Shown piece after piece: positions 25,650 to 33,958 of a DNA stretch of 40,466 nt. The notes beneath the pieces are model-generated. The model was not told the DNA's origin and ran no database searches. It saw only the letters and a list, made by a program, of their open reading frames with translations. Numbering within the stretch: the stretch's first letter is position 1; the number at the start of each line of letters is the position of its first letter. The DNA is taken from contig CANBQT010000028.1 in assembly GCA_947371755.1 (NCBI GenBank), positions 1 through 40,466 of the forward strand, given 5' to 3'. The position numbers were made by a program, and so were the translations under genes. This DNA is from Chitinophagaceae bacterium (lineage in GTDB: Bacteria; Bacteroidota; Bacteroidia; Chitinophagales; Chitinophagaceae).

Positions 25650-28382
25650 ATGCACAAAATTTCATCGCTTATTTTATGCCTATTTACATTCATTTATGCT
25701 GTAAATAGTCAGGCACCAAAATCTGCTGGTTCTGCACCACAGCTAGTTACACAAGTAGAAGGAATTAAAGAATACAAACTACAAAATGGTTTGCGGATTC
25801 TTTTATTGCCAGACAATTCACAAAACAATGTTGTAGTAAATATCGTATACCTGGTAGGTTCTCGTCACGAGGGTTACGGAGAAAGCGGTATGGCGCATTT
25901 GCTGGAACACATGATGTTCAAAACTTCCAAAAGATATAAAGACATTAAAAAAACTATTGCAGATAAAGGAGCCTCTGCAAATGGAACAACCTGGTACGAT
26001 AGAACCAATTATTATGAAGTGCTTCCAGCAAGTGACGACAATTTGAAATGGGCCCTGGACATGGAATCTGATCGTATGGTAAATAGTCAGATCCTGAAAG
26101 ATGAATTAAAAACAGAATTCAGTGTGGTACGAAATGAATTTGAATCAGGTGAAAACGACCCAGGTTCCGTTTTAGAAGAGCGTATCATTTCAAGTGGATA
26201 TTTATGGCATAACTATGGAAAATCAACTATTGGAAGCAAAGAAGATATTGAAAGAGTTCCAGTGGATAATCTTCGTGCATTCTATAAAAAATATTATCAG
26301 CCAGATAATGCCGTATTAATGGTAGCTGGTAAATTTGATGAAGCGAAGGCACTAGCTTGGATTCAACAATTTTATAGTAATATCCCTAAACCTAACAGAG
26401 TATTACAACCCACTTATACAGTTGAGCCAGTTCAAGACGGAGAACGTTATGTGGAATTGAAAAGAGTTGGAGATATCCAATATGTAGGTATGTTGTATCA
26501 CACCCCGGCTTATTCCGATAAAGCATATGCTGCTAACCAGGCACTTTTAAATATTTTAACCAATAACCCTTCTGGAATTTTATATAAAGCCTTGGTTGAG
26601 AAAAAATTGGCTACCAGTGTGGATGACCAATTACTTATTTTACAGGATCCTGGATTTACTTATTTGCAAGCAGAAATTCCTAAAGAAAAAAGTATTGATT
26701 CTGCTAAAACTGTTTTCTTATCTACGCTTGATAATCTTGGCAAATCAATCATTACGGCTGAAGAATTAGAAAGAGCAAAGAATGCTATCATTAAAAGAAC
26801 AGAGAATACCACCAACAACACCATCAGTTTATGTATTAATTTAACTGAAGCAATTGGAGCAGGCGATTGGAGATTGTTTTTTATCAACCGTGATAGAGTA
26901 GAAAAATTAAATCTTTCAGACGTACAGGAAATTGCAAAAAATTATTACAAACCTTCCAATAGAACCTGGGGAATTTTTATTCCTGATAAAAATCCCGACA
27001 GAGTAAAAGTGGCTGATGTCGGTGACATCAATGCTATAGTAAAAGACTATAAGGGCAAAGAAGTAAAAAAACAAACAGAAACATTTGAAACCAGTGTAGC
27101 TAATATCAAAAAGAACGCTCAGTATAAAAAGTTATCTAACGGTTTTAAATATGCTTTGTTGAAAAAACCAGCAAAAGGTGAAAAGATCATTGGAAACTTT
27201 AAACTTCGTGTAGGCAACGAAAAAAGTTTAGAGAATAAAGATGTGATCATCAGCATCACTGCTTCTATGTTACGCAATGGAACAAAGACCCTGAATAAAA
27301 AACAGTTAAATGATTCTTTAGATAAAATAAAATCGCAGATCAGTATTTCCGGAAGCGGTCAGGTAGTGAATATTGGTATCAATACAGATAAGGCACACTT
27401 CAATACCTGTATGAATTTGTTGAAAGAAATCCTAAGTAATCCTTCATTTGATCAAAATGAATTGGAAAAACTAATTGCACAAAATAAAGCATCCCTTGAT
27501 GCCAATAGGAACGATCCTCAATATCGTGCATCCATTTTGGCATCTCAAAAATCAGAGCATTATCCAAAAGGAAGTATCTATCATACAATGGATGCTGATG
27601 AGGAAACTGCTGCTTTAAATCAATTAAAGAAATCAGATCTTGAGGAATTCTTTACGAGTCATTATGGTGCAAATAATGGAACCGGCGCACTAGTGGGTGA
27701 TTTCGTTCCTGAAGAAGCAGATAAGGCAATTGGTAATGTTTTCCAACCATTGGTTTCAAAAACAAATTTCACAAGAATCCCACGACAACATTTTGATGTT
27801 CCTGGTAGCGATGAAACCATTCTTACACCTGATAAAGCCAACGCCATGGCCTTAGGATTTATGAATATTCCTATGAATGATGGAGATGCAGATTTCCCGG
27901 CACTTACAATGGCAGATGAATTGTTGGGCGGAGGTGCTTTTCTTTCTTCTCGTATTCCACAGCGCTTAAGAGAAAGCGAAGGAATGAGTTATGGTGCAGG
28001 ATCTTTCTTCCAGGCATCTAGTGTAGATAAGACAGCACAATGGGGCGTATACGCGATCTTTAATCCAATCTATAAAAATCGTTTAGACAGTGCTTTAAAG
28101 CAAGAAATCAATAAAGCAATTGATAAAGGATTTACAGAAGAAGAATTGAAGAAATCAACCGATAGTTGGTTACAAGGACGTAAGATCACACTAGGTGTAG
28201 ATGGACAACTCGCAAATTTATTAGAGTCATACCTCTATATCAATCGCGATCTTACATGGTATACTGATCTAGAGAAAAAAGTAACCTCATTAAAATTAGC
28301 AGAGGTAAATCAGGCTTTAGTAAAATATATTAAACCTGCAAAACTGATCCTGGTTTATGGAGGAGACTTCAACAAAAAATAA
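25650..28382 (+). CDS. Exported M16 family zinc metallopeptidase (two-domain)
   Basis: A 910-residue pitrilysin-type peptidase. Signal peptide about 1-20 (MHKISSLILC...AVNS). The first M16 domain has the inverted zinc motif HLLEH (83-87) with the downstream Glu in NEFESGEND; the second M16 domain keeps the RLRESEGMSYGAGSFF segment (Arg/Tyr substrate-carboxylate site) but no zinc motif, the usual active/inactive pair in one chain. It probably degrades peptides in the periplasm. An upstream TTG at 25617 is inside the hairpin and is rejected as start. It has its own promoter and ends near a small hairpin at 28382. Confidence 0.92.
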   Translation: MHKISSLILCLFTFIYAVNSQAPKSAGSAPQLVTQVEGIKEYKLQNGLRILLLPDNSQNNVVVNIVYLVGSRHEGYGESGMAHLLEHMMFKTSKRYKDIKKTIADKGASANGTTWYDRTNYYEVLPASDDNLKWALDMESDRMVNSQILKDELKTEFSVVRNEFESGENDPGSVLEERIISSGYLWHNYGKSTIGSKEDIERVPVDNLRAFYKKYYQPDNAVLMVAGKFDEAKALAWIQQFYSNIPKPNRVLQPTYTVEPVQDGERYVELKRVGDIQYVGMLYHTPAYSDKAYAANQALLNILTNNPSGILYKALVEKKLATSVDDQLLILQDPGFTYLQAEIPKEKSIDSAKTVFLSTLDNLGKSIITAEELERAKNAIIKRTENTTNNTISLCINLTEAIGAGDWRLFFINRDRVEKLNLSDVQEIAKNYYKPSNRTWGIFIPDKNPDRVKVADVGDINAIVKDYKGKEVKKQTETFETSVANIKKNAQYKKLSNGFKYALLKKPAKGEKIIGNFKLRVGNEKSLENKDVIISITASMLRNGTKTLNKKQLNDSLDKIKSQISISGSGQVVNIGINTDKAHFNTCMNLLKEILSNPSFDQNELEKLIAQNKASLDANRNDPQYRASILASQKSEHYPKGSIYHTMDADEETAALNQLKKSDLEEFFTSHYGANNGTGALVGDFVPEEADKAIGNVFQPLVSKTNFTRIPRQHFDVPGSDETILTPDKANAMALGFMNIPMNDGDADFPALTMADELLGGGAFLSSRIPQRLRESEGMSYGAGSFFQASSVDKTAQWGVYAIFNPIYKNRLDSALKQEINKAIDKGFTEEELKKSTDSWLQGRKITLGVDGQLANLLESYLYINRDLTWYTDLEKKVTSLKLAEVNQALVKYIKPAKLILVYGGDFNKK

Positions 28383-28405
28383 ACTCTTGTAGAGTTACAT
28401 TTTCT
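28382..28405 (+). terminator. Small hairpin after the M16 gene
   Basis: AACTCT TGT AGAGTT (28382-28396) is a perfect 6-bp stem beginning at the stop codon, followed by ACATTTTCT. A weak terminator at best. Confidence 0.4.
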
Positions 28406-28414
28406 AAGAGTCAT

Positions 28415-28488
28415 CACCCACCCCAGCTGTATGCCGAGTCAGGCATCAGCATCCCCTCCATCGCATGCGATGGAGGGGAAATTTTTTT
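28415..28488. repeat. REP-like hairpin unit 1
   Basis: CACCCACCCC followed by an imperfect inverted repeat (28426-28450; GCTG-T-ATGCC / GGCAT-CAGC) and then a perfect 26-base palindrome (28453-28478; core ATCGCATGCGAT inside CCCCTCC/GGAGGGG), ending in a T-run. It also looks like a strong terminator. A second unit of the same plan begins at 28527. Confidence 0.65.
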
Positions 28489-28526
28489 ATACCCAACCCT
28501 ACTTCACTAGTCACTTACATGTTTTT

Positions 28527-28578
28527 ACCCACCCCATGATTTCGCTAACGCAAAATCATTTCCCCTCCCAAGAGGGGA
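28527..28578. repeat. REP-like hairpin unit 2
   Basis: Shares ACCCACCCCA with unit 1, then ATGATTT (28536-28542) pairing with AAATCAT (28553-28559), then CCCCTC (28562-28567) pairing with GAGGGG (28572-28577). The same order of parts with different stem sequences suggests a diverged family of intergenic elements. Confidence 0.6.
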
Positions 28579-28583
28579 TCAAT

Positions 28584-28618
28584 CTTTTTACTTTTTACTC
28601 TTTACTTTTTACTTTTAA
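28584..28618. repeat. 7-bp tandem array, five copies
   Basis: Five consecutive heptamers of CTTTTTA (three exact, third CTCTTTA, fifth CTTTTAA), ending at the base before the stop codon of the minus-strand amidohydrolase gene. Confidence 0.75.
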
Positions 28619-30097
28619 TTAGTCCCTATAATTCAAAGCAGGCTTTCTATCGCCTAACAAGGCCTTGTATTGATAGTCGCCTTTTGCAACTTTAAATTCA
28701 TCCTTTGCCTTTTGAATCAGGGCTGGATTTGTATATAAATCAATCGCGGTTAATGCCATTGTTTTAGCTGCAACCATCATTCCTTTGGTACCAATTTCTG
28801 TTCCATCACATGCAACTGCCTGCCAGCTATGTGCAGGTGTTCCCGGAATCCAGGTAGCTGCTGCTAAACCTACTGTAGGTACTGCATAACTTACATCACC
28901 CACATCTGTAGATCCTTGTCCAACTTGCTTATCCGATGTTTTTTTCAAAGGCTCGATACTTGCAGCTTTTTCTATAGCAGGTGCTTTAAAAGTAAAACTG
29001 GATTGCAATTTTTTTCCGAAAGCTATTTCATCAGCAGTATAAGAAACACCACCTACTTTTTCAAGATTCACTTGCATGGCTTCTCCCAATGTTTGGTTGA
29101 TTAAGAGGTCATGCGTACCACCAATAATCTCATAGTCCATGGTTGTTTCAGTTCCTAATGCTGCGCCCTTTGCGGTTTTAACTAGACGCTCAAAAATTGA
29201 TGTAACCTGTTCTCTCTGTGGATGACGCACATAATAAAATACTTCAGAATAATCTGGAACTACATTGGGTGCTTTACCTCCATTTGTAATCACATAGTGT
29301 ATTCTTGTTTCTTGAGGAATATGTTCACGCATCATATTTGCCATATAATCCATTGACTCTACGGCATCCAACGCTGAGCGACCTCTTTCTGGTGATGCAG
29401 ATGCGTGAGCAGACAATCCATGAAAACGAAACTTCGCAGAAGTATTGGCCAACGCGCTGATCATAGTTACTTCGTTAGCATCGCCTGGATGCCAATGTAC
29501 AGCAACATCCACATCATTAAACAAACCTGCTCTTACCATATATACTTTACCACTTCCACCTTCTTCTGCCGGACATCCAAACACTTTAATCGTTCCGGTA
29601 AATTTTTTCGATTCGATTAATTGTTTGATTTCAATACCTGCAGCAACAGAAGCAGTACCAAACAAATTATGACCGCATCCATGTCCGGCATCTTTACCTG
29701 CAATACCAGATTTTTCAGGAACAGCATTTTGTGCTAAGCCAGGTAATGCATCGTACTCAGCCAAAATGCCAATGACAGGTTTGCCAGAACCATATGTAGC
29801 TACAAATGCCGTAGGTATTTCGGCAACTCCAGCCTCAACTACAAAGCCAGCATCTTTCAATGTTTGTTGTAATAATGTGGAACTCTTAGTTTCCTTATAT
29901 CCAACTTCGGCATAATTCCATATTTGCAATGCCACATTTTTATATCCACTGTAGCCAGCTTGAATATCCTGAATGGCTTGCGTTTTTAAAACTTCAACAG
30001 TATTCACTGCTGCTATTTTTGTTTTTGCTTTCTGTGCAAATAATAATCCAGTTGCAAGGCATAGAGCGCCTGCAGTAACAATCTTCTTTGTGCTCAT
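28619..30097 (-). CDS. Exported M20-family amidohydrolase, AbgB-like
   Basis: Metal-dependent amidohydrolase like AbgB, the aminobenzoyl-glutamate hydrolase subunit. The ATG at 30097 gives 492 residues with a signal peptide (MSTKKIVTAGALCLATGLLFAQ); a longer frame from 30166 would run into the SDR gene and lose the signal peptide, so it is rejected. M20 motifs: AEYDALPG, GHGCGHNLFGTA, CPAEEGGSGK and a metal His in AVHWHP. A substrate of exported members is probably an N-acyl or peptide-linked amino acid, not established. Starts 13 bases after the SDR stop, so the two are cotranscribed. Confidence 0.85.
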   Translation of the reverse strand: MSTKKIVTAGALCLATGLLFAQKAKTKIAAVNTVEVLKTQAIQDIQAGYSGYKNVALQIWNYAEVGYKETKSSTLLQQTLKDAGFVVEAGVAEIPTAFVATYGSGKPVIGILAEYDALPGLAQNAVPEKSGIAGKDAGHGCGHNLFGTASVAAGIEIKQLIESKKFTGTIKVFGCPAEEGGSGKVYMVRAGLFNDVDVAVHWHPGDANEVTMISALANTSAKFRFHGLSAHASASPERGRSALDAVESMDYMANMMREHIPQETRIHYVITNGGKAPNVVPDYSEVFYYVRHPQREQVTSIFERLVKTAKGAALGTETTMDYEIIGGTHDLLINQTLGEAMQVNLEKVGGVSYTADEIAFGKKLQSSFTFKAPAIEKAASIEPLKKTSDKQVGQGSTDVGDVSYAVPTVGLAAATWIPGTPAHSWQAVACDGTEIGTKGMMVAAKTMALTAIDLYTNPALIQKAKDEFKVAKGDYQYKALLGDRKPALNYRD

Positions 30098-30110
30098 GAA
30101 TGGGTATTGT

Positions 30111-30929
30111 TTAAACAAATAAATCGGTATATAAATGTGCACCGGGAACAACAGAATATTTTTCAAGATCTGTGATGCCTTCTCCGGCTAAAACTTCTTC
30201 ATCAATAAAAGTATGACCAGTACATTGTGAAGCATTTTTCTTTAAGATAAAATAAACAGCATCTGCAATGATCTCTGGTGTTCTGCTCATTTTTGCCAAT
30301 GCTTCCCCACCTAATAAATTTCTTACAGCAGCTGTATCAATGGTAGTTCTTGGCCAAAGTGCATTGGAGGCAATACCAGCTCCTTTAAATTCTGCAGCCC
30401 ATCCCAATGCCAGCATACTCATATTGAACTTTGTAATGGTATAGGCAATATGACCACCCATCCATTTAGGATTTAAATTTACTGGCGGTGATAAAGTAAT
30501 GATATGCGGATTTTTTCCTTTGAGTAAATATGGTAAACAATGCTTCACCACTAAGAAAGTACCTCTCACATTGATACTTTGCATCAGGTCGAAACGCTTG
30601 GTTTCTGTTTGCGCTGTTCCTGTTAATTGAATAGCAGATGCATTATTAATCACCACATCAATGCCACCAAATTTATCAACAGCCTGTTGTACCATATTTT
30701 GGATCTGCTCCTCATTTCTGATATCAACTTGCACCGCTAAAGCCTTACCACCAGCGGCTTCTACTTCTGCCGCAGCAGTGTAGATAGTACCTCCTAATCT
30801 TGGATCTTCATCCACACTTTTTGCTGCAATGATAATATTAGCTCCTTCTTTTGCAAGGCGTATGGCCATGGCTTTGCCGATTCCTCTGCTGGCACCAGTA
30901 ATTAAAATGGTTCTGTTTGTAAATGGCAT
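30111..30929 (-). CDS. HSDL2-like short-chain dehydrogenase
   Basis: A 272-residue SDR. TGASRGIG (11-18), NNAS (95-98), Ser147, Tyr163 and Lys167 are present. The stretch ITLSPPVNLNPKWMGGHIAYTITKFNMSM and NALWPRTTIDTAAV closely resembles the SDR domain of human HSDL2, without the C-terminal SCP2 lipid-binding domain. The substrate of HSDL2-like bacterial proteins is unknown, perhaps a fatty or steroid-like alcohol. A TTG start at 30947 is possible, but ATG 30929 leads directly into the Rossmann strand. Between gmk and the amidohydrolase on the same strand. Confidence 0.88.
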   Translation of the reverse strand: MPFTNRTILITGASRGIGKAMAIRLAKEGANIIIAAKSVDEDPRLGGTIYTAAAEVEAAGGKALAVQVDIRNEEQIQNMVQQAVDKFGGIDVVINNASAIQLTGTAQTETKRFDLMQSINVRGTFLVVKHCLPYLLKGKNPHIITLSPPVNLNPKWMGGHIAYTITKFNMSMLALGWAAEFKGAGIASNALWPRTTIDTAAVRNLLGGEALAKMSRTPEIIADAVYFILKKNASQCTGHTFIDEEVLAGEGITDLEKYSVVPGAHLYTDLFV

Positions 30930-30967
30930 AGTAAAAATGTTAGACAATAAATTTCAGTAAAACATGG

Positions 30968-31543
30968 TTACCAACCTAAGAAATCTTTAATAACGGATTC
31001 TGTCTCCTCGCAAGCTTTACTTAATTCATCATTTACGATGGTTTTGCTAAACCGATGATTAAAAGAGATCTCATAACTTGCCTTATTGATCCTTGTAGCT
31101 ATGCTTTCAGGAGTTTCTGTTCCCCTGCTTTCTAACCTTTTTTGCAATTCCTCTATAGATGGTGGTTCAATAAATATAGAAAGACAATTATCTTCAAATT
31201 GTTGCTGTACATGAATGGCTCCCTTCACGTCAATATCAAGCATAGGAACTTTACCGGCTACCCAGATCCGATCTAATTCAGATCTTAATGTTCCGTAATA
31301 CTTTCCTTCATACACCATCTCCCATTCTAAAAAAGCATCTTCGTGGATCTTTTGCTTGAATTCCTCCTCACTAATAAAATAATAATCTACCCCATTTTGT
31401 TCTTTACCCCTGGCACTTCTTGTGGCTGCAGAGATAGAGAATGATAACTGCGGATACTTATTCAACAAATAATGTGTAATAGTAGACTTGCCTGCTCCCG
31501 ATGGTGCTGTAATGATAATGATCTTGTTTGGAGAATGGATCAT
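30968..31543 (-). CDS. gmk: Guanylate kinase
   Basis: Phosphorylates GMP to GDP with ATP; essential purine salvage step. P-loop TAPSGAGKST follows the N-terminus; GMP-binding segment SAATRSARGKEQNGVDYYFISEEEF, EWEMVYEGKYYGT and LDIDVKGA are typical. The ATG at 31543 gives 191 residues; an in-frame TTG at 31561 would add six residues not expected in the family. Same strand as the histidine kinase (55-base gap) and the SDR (38 bases). Confidence 0.94.
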   Translation of the reverse strand: MIHSPNKIIIITAPSGAGKSTITHYLLNKYPQLSFSISAATRSARGKEQNGVDYYFISEEEFKQKIHEDAFLEWEMVYEGKYYGTLRSELDRIWVAGKVPMLDIDVKGAIHVQQQFEDNCLSIFIEPPSIEELQKRLESRGTETPESIATRINKASYEISFNHRFSKTIVNDELSKACEETESVIKDFLGW

Positions 31544-31598
31544 GCGTCTAGTTTCGTGCAAAGAAACAATTTATATAAATATCCCGTAGTTAATTCAA

Positions 31599-32669
31599 TT
31601 AATTACTGTGCTCAATTGGTAATTGGATACTTGCGACAACTCTATCTTCTTTAACCTGCTGTAAAATCAACTCAGGATGCGAAGGATAGAACAACTTTAA
31701 GCGCTTATTTAAGTTAGAAATACCAATACCCTGTCTGCCTTTATCTTCATTCACTGTGATTTTACCACTATTGGTTACCATGATAAAAACATGAGTTTCC
31801 ATCTTTTTTACCTCCACTACAATTGATCCACCCTTCACTAATTTATTAATCCCATGCTTAATCGCATTTTCTGCAAGAGTCAATAATATACTCGGCGGTA
31901 CTGTTACATCTAACAATTCCGATTCAACATCCACACAATACTCTAACCGCTCTTCAAATCTAATTTTCTCAAGAGCCAAATAATCTTTTACAATTTCCGA
32001 TTCTTGTTGAAGAGATATAAAACTCTGTTTTTCGTAGTTCAAAGTATGTCGCAAAAGCTGCGATAATAAGGTGGTAGCATTTCTTGCCTGCTCCCCATCA
32101 GTGATGATCAGTGAGCGGATACTGTTAAGTGCATTAAATAAAAAATGGGGATTTAACTGTAATCGTAATATTTCTAATTGTGCTGTCTGTAATTCAACCA
32201 CAGTATGTAATTGCCGTAAATCTGCTTTTGACTTTGAATATAAAAATTTAGAGATGTGATACATCAGTAACCATACTGCCAGGTACCTGCTCCAATTGAT
32301 CACATTCATAAAAAAGTTGAGGTTAAGAAAGTTGAGTTTTACCTTATGAAAGATAAAATAAAACAGCAATGTACCGGTTAGTGGAATGATTAATGATAAA
32401 GCAACCCAACTAATGAGCATCCAAAAAAACTGGATGATATATGCTTTGCTATTAAAATTAGAATGATTGATAATGTACCTGTACAGATGCGTGAATAGCA
32501 TGGCGATTACAGTTAGACCCATCAACGACAAAAAATCTGGAATGGTAAAGAAACCTAGTCCAATATAATTGATCAGTTCATAAAAGAGCATGGCAAGCCA
32601 ACCACAAGCCTGGAAAATCCAGTAGAGTTTTTTTCTGCTAACCTTGTCAATTCTAAAATACTTATTCAT
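31599..32669 (-). CDS. LytS/YehU-type sensor histidine kinase
   Basis: A 356-residue membrane kinase. Four or five membrane helices fill residues 15-140, then a short coiled coil, then the HisKA_7TM-independent His_kinase domain: phospho-acceptor His175 in QLNPHFLFNALNSIRSLI, N-box LAENAIKHGINK and G-box GRQGIGISNLNKRL. Kinases of this type normally pair with a LytTR response regulator, but none is adjacent here, so it is an orphan in this window. The signal sensed is unknown. Confidence 0.92.
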   Translation of the reverse strand: MNKYFRIDKVSRKKLYWIFQACGWLAMLFYELINYIGLGFFTIPDFLSLMGLTVIAMLFTHLYRYIINHSNFNSKAYIIQFFWMLISWVALSLIIPLTGTLLFYFIFHKVKLNFLNLNFFMNVINWSRYLAVWLLMYHISKFLYSKSKADLRQLHTVVELQTAQLEILRLQLNPHFLFNALNSIRSLIITDGEQARNATTLLSQLLRHTLNYEKQSFISLQQESEIVKDYLALEKIRFEERLEYCVDVESELLDVTVPPSILLTLAENAIKHGINKLVKGGSIVVEVKKMETHVFIMVTNSGKITVNEDKGRQGIGISNLNKRLKLFYPSHPELILQQVKEDRVVASIQLPIEHSN

Positions 32670-32720
32670 TTTTATAGATCGTCCTTTATCAACAATACAA
32701 ATTTGCTATAAAATTGAGAG

Positions 32721-32742
32721 TTCAAATAATACTTTATTTGAA
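32721..32742. repeat. 8-bp inverted repeat upstream of the histidine kinase
   Basis: TTCAAATA, 6 bases, TATTTGAA: a perfect inverted repeat between the unknown gene and the kinase, about 50 bases before the kinase ATG. It may be an operator or a weak terminator of the gene at 32791. Confidence 0.4.
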
Positions 32743-32790
32743 TGCTACATAAAAAGGATAAATGTGAAGATTCAAGGATTAATATAAAGC

Positions 32791-33261
32791 TTATTCGCGC
32801 TCTATCTCTAATTTTTTACTGTTTCTGCCTACAGCATAGAACGGCTTTAGCAAATGAACGATTTTTTCAAAGTGAACATCCCCGGAATCTGCACCATTCT
32901 TCGCATTTTGAAAATATGAGCGGGTTTGTTTTAAAATTTCATGGCCAACCAATAACCTTGCATCCTCTAAATGACGCTTAACTGCTTCCACTTCCTCCAT
33001 TAATTCTGAGTATTGCTCAAATAAAAGCATATAATTATTACAAGCCTGTATATCTACAAAACTCGGTGCTGAACTTGGACTTTTCCGCATCATCGCAATG
33101 GCTTTTATCGCAAAGTCTTTTCTTTTCATGTGCAACTTAAACAGGCTGCGCCTTTCGGAAGGTGCTAATTTTACTTTATTAGGAATAGCGCTTTTGATGG
33201 AAGCCAGATGTTGTTTAATGGCCAGCAGCTCTGAGCCGATGAAGCCTCTGAAATTAGCCAT
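32791..33261 (-). CDS. Hypothetical helical protein
   Basis: Not recognised. ATG at 33261 gives 156 residues, predicted almost wholly alpha-helical, basic in the N-terminal half (KVKLAPSERRSLFKLHMKRKDFAIKAI) with mixed charges later and a C-terminal RNSKKLEIERE. No signal peptide, membrane segment, cysteine motif or known domain is visible. A frame to 33354 adds 31 residues with no conserved look and is less likely. It lies between the divergent acyltransferase gene and the histidine kinase on its own strand. Codon use is like its neighbours, so it is probably a real gene. Confidence 0.6.
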   Translation of the reverse strand: MANFRGFIGSELLAIKQHLASIKSAIPNKVKLAPSERRSLFKLHMKRKDFAIKAIAMMRKSPSSAPSFVDIQACNNYMLLFEQYSELMEEVEAVKRHLEDARLLVGHEILKQTRSYFQNAKNGADSGDVHFEKIVHLLKPFYAVGRNSKKLEIERE

Positions 33262-33385
33262 TGTAGGGGTTTTAGCGTTAGAGTGTAAACTAATATAAAA
33301 TTGTACATTTTCATCAAATTTGCCGAATTTTTTTGTGTTTAAAATCAAAAGCAAATCTTAACTTGTTACTCAAAGATTGCTACGT

Positions 33386-33946
33386 ATGAGATTTCTCTGG
33401 AAACTCTATTTTCGTCTTATCGGATGGAAAATAAGTGCCCCCTTTCCTATCAACACCCCCAAAGCAGTTATTATAGTTGCGCCTCATACCTGTGTAGACG
33501 ATCTGTTTATTGGCCTCTCAGCCAGGAGTATTCTAAGACTCAATACTTTACAATTTTTTGGTAAACAGGAACTCTTCAAAGGGCCAATTGGTTTTCTATT
33601 ACGCCATTTTGGTGGACACCCTGTAGATCGCTTCAGCAAAAAAAATATGGTGGATCAGGCTGTGGATCTTTTTAATGAACATTCCGAATTTTTATTAGCA
33701 CTATCCCCTGAAGGCACTAGAAAAAAAGTAGAGCGACTTCGCACGGGTTTTTATTATATCGCTAAAAAAGCAAATGTGCCAATTGTAATGGTAGCATTTG
33801 ACTTTGCCAACAAAGAAATTCGAATTGAACAGCCATTCTATACCTCAAATGACGAAGCCGCTGACTTCAAAAAGATCATCCAATATTTCGCACCTGTTCA
33901 GGGAAAATATCCTGAATTAAGTCTTTCCCATTTACAATCTATTTGA
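33386..33946 (+). CDS. Lysophospholipid acyltransferase family protein (PlsC-like)
   Basis: A 186-residue acyltransferase that probably transfers a fatty acyl group to a lysophospholipid or glycerol-phosphate at the inner membrane. HX4D motif at His34-Asp39 (APHTCVDDLF), GGHPVDR (76-82), and SPEGTR (107-112) with GFYYIA after; these are the glycerolphosphate acyltransferase motifs. It lacks a clear membrane helix beyond the hydrophobic N-terminus and is short compared with PlsC (about 245). ATG at 33386 is preferred over TTG 33377. Twelve bases separate it from the acyl-CoA ligase, so they are probably one operon. Confidence 0.87.
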   Translation: MRFLWKLYFRLIGWKISAPFPINTPKAVIIVAPHTCVDDLFIGLSARSILRLNTLQFFGKQELFKGPIGFLLRHFGGHPVDRFSKKNMVDQAVDLFNEHSEFLLALSPEGTRKKVERLRTGFYYIAKKANVPIVMVAFDFANKEIRIEQPFYTSNDEAADFKKIIQYFAPVQGKYPELSLSHLQSI

Positions 33947-33958
33947 AATGCAAATTTT

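Noticed and set aside
28431..28622. A 63-codon ORF across the repeat units
   Set aside because: It only translates the hairpins and the heptamer array; no protein features.
30098..30166. Longer start for the M20 amidohydrolase
   Set aside because: It would overlap the SDR gene and bury the signal peptide that begins at 30097.
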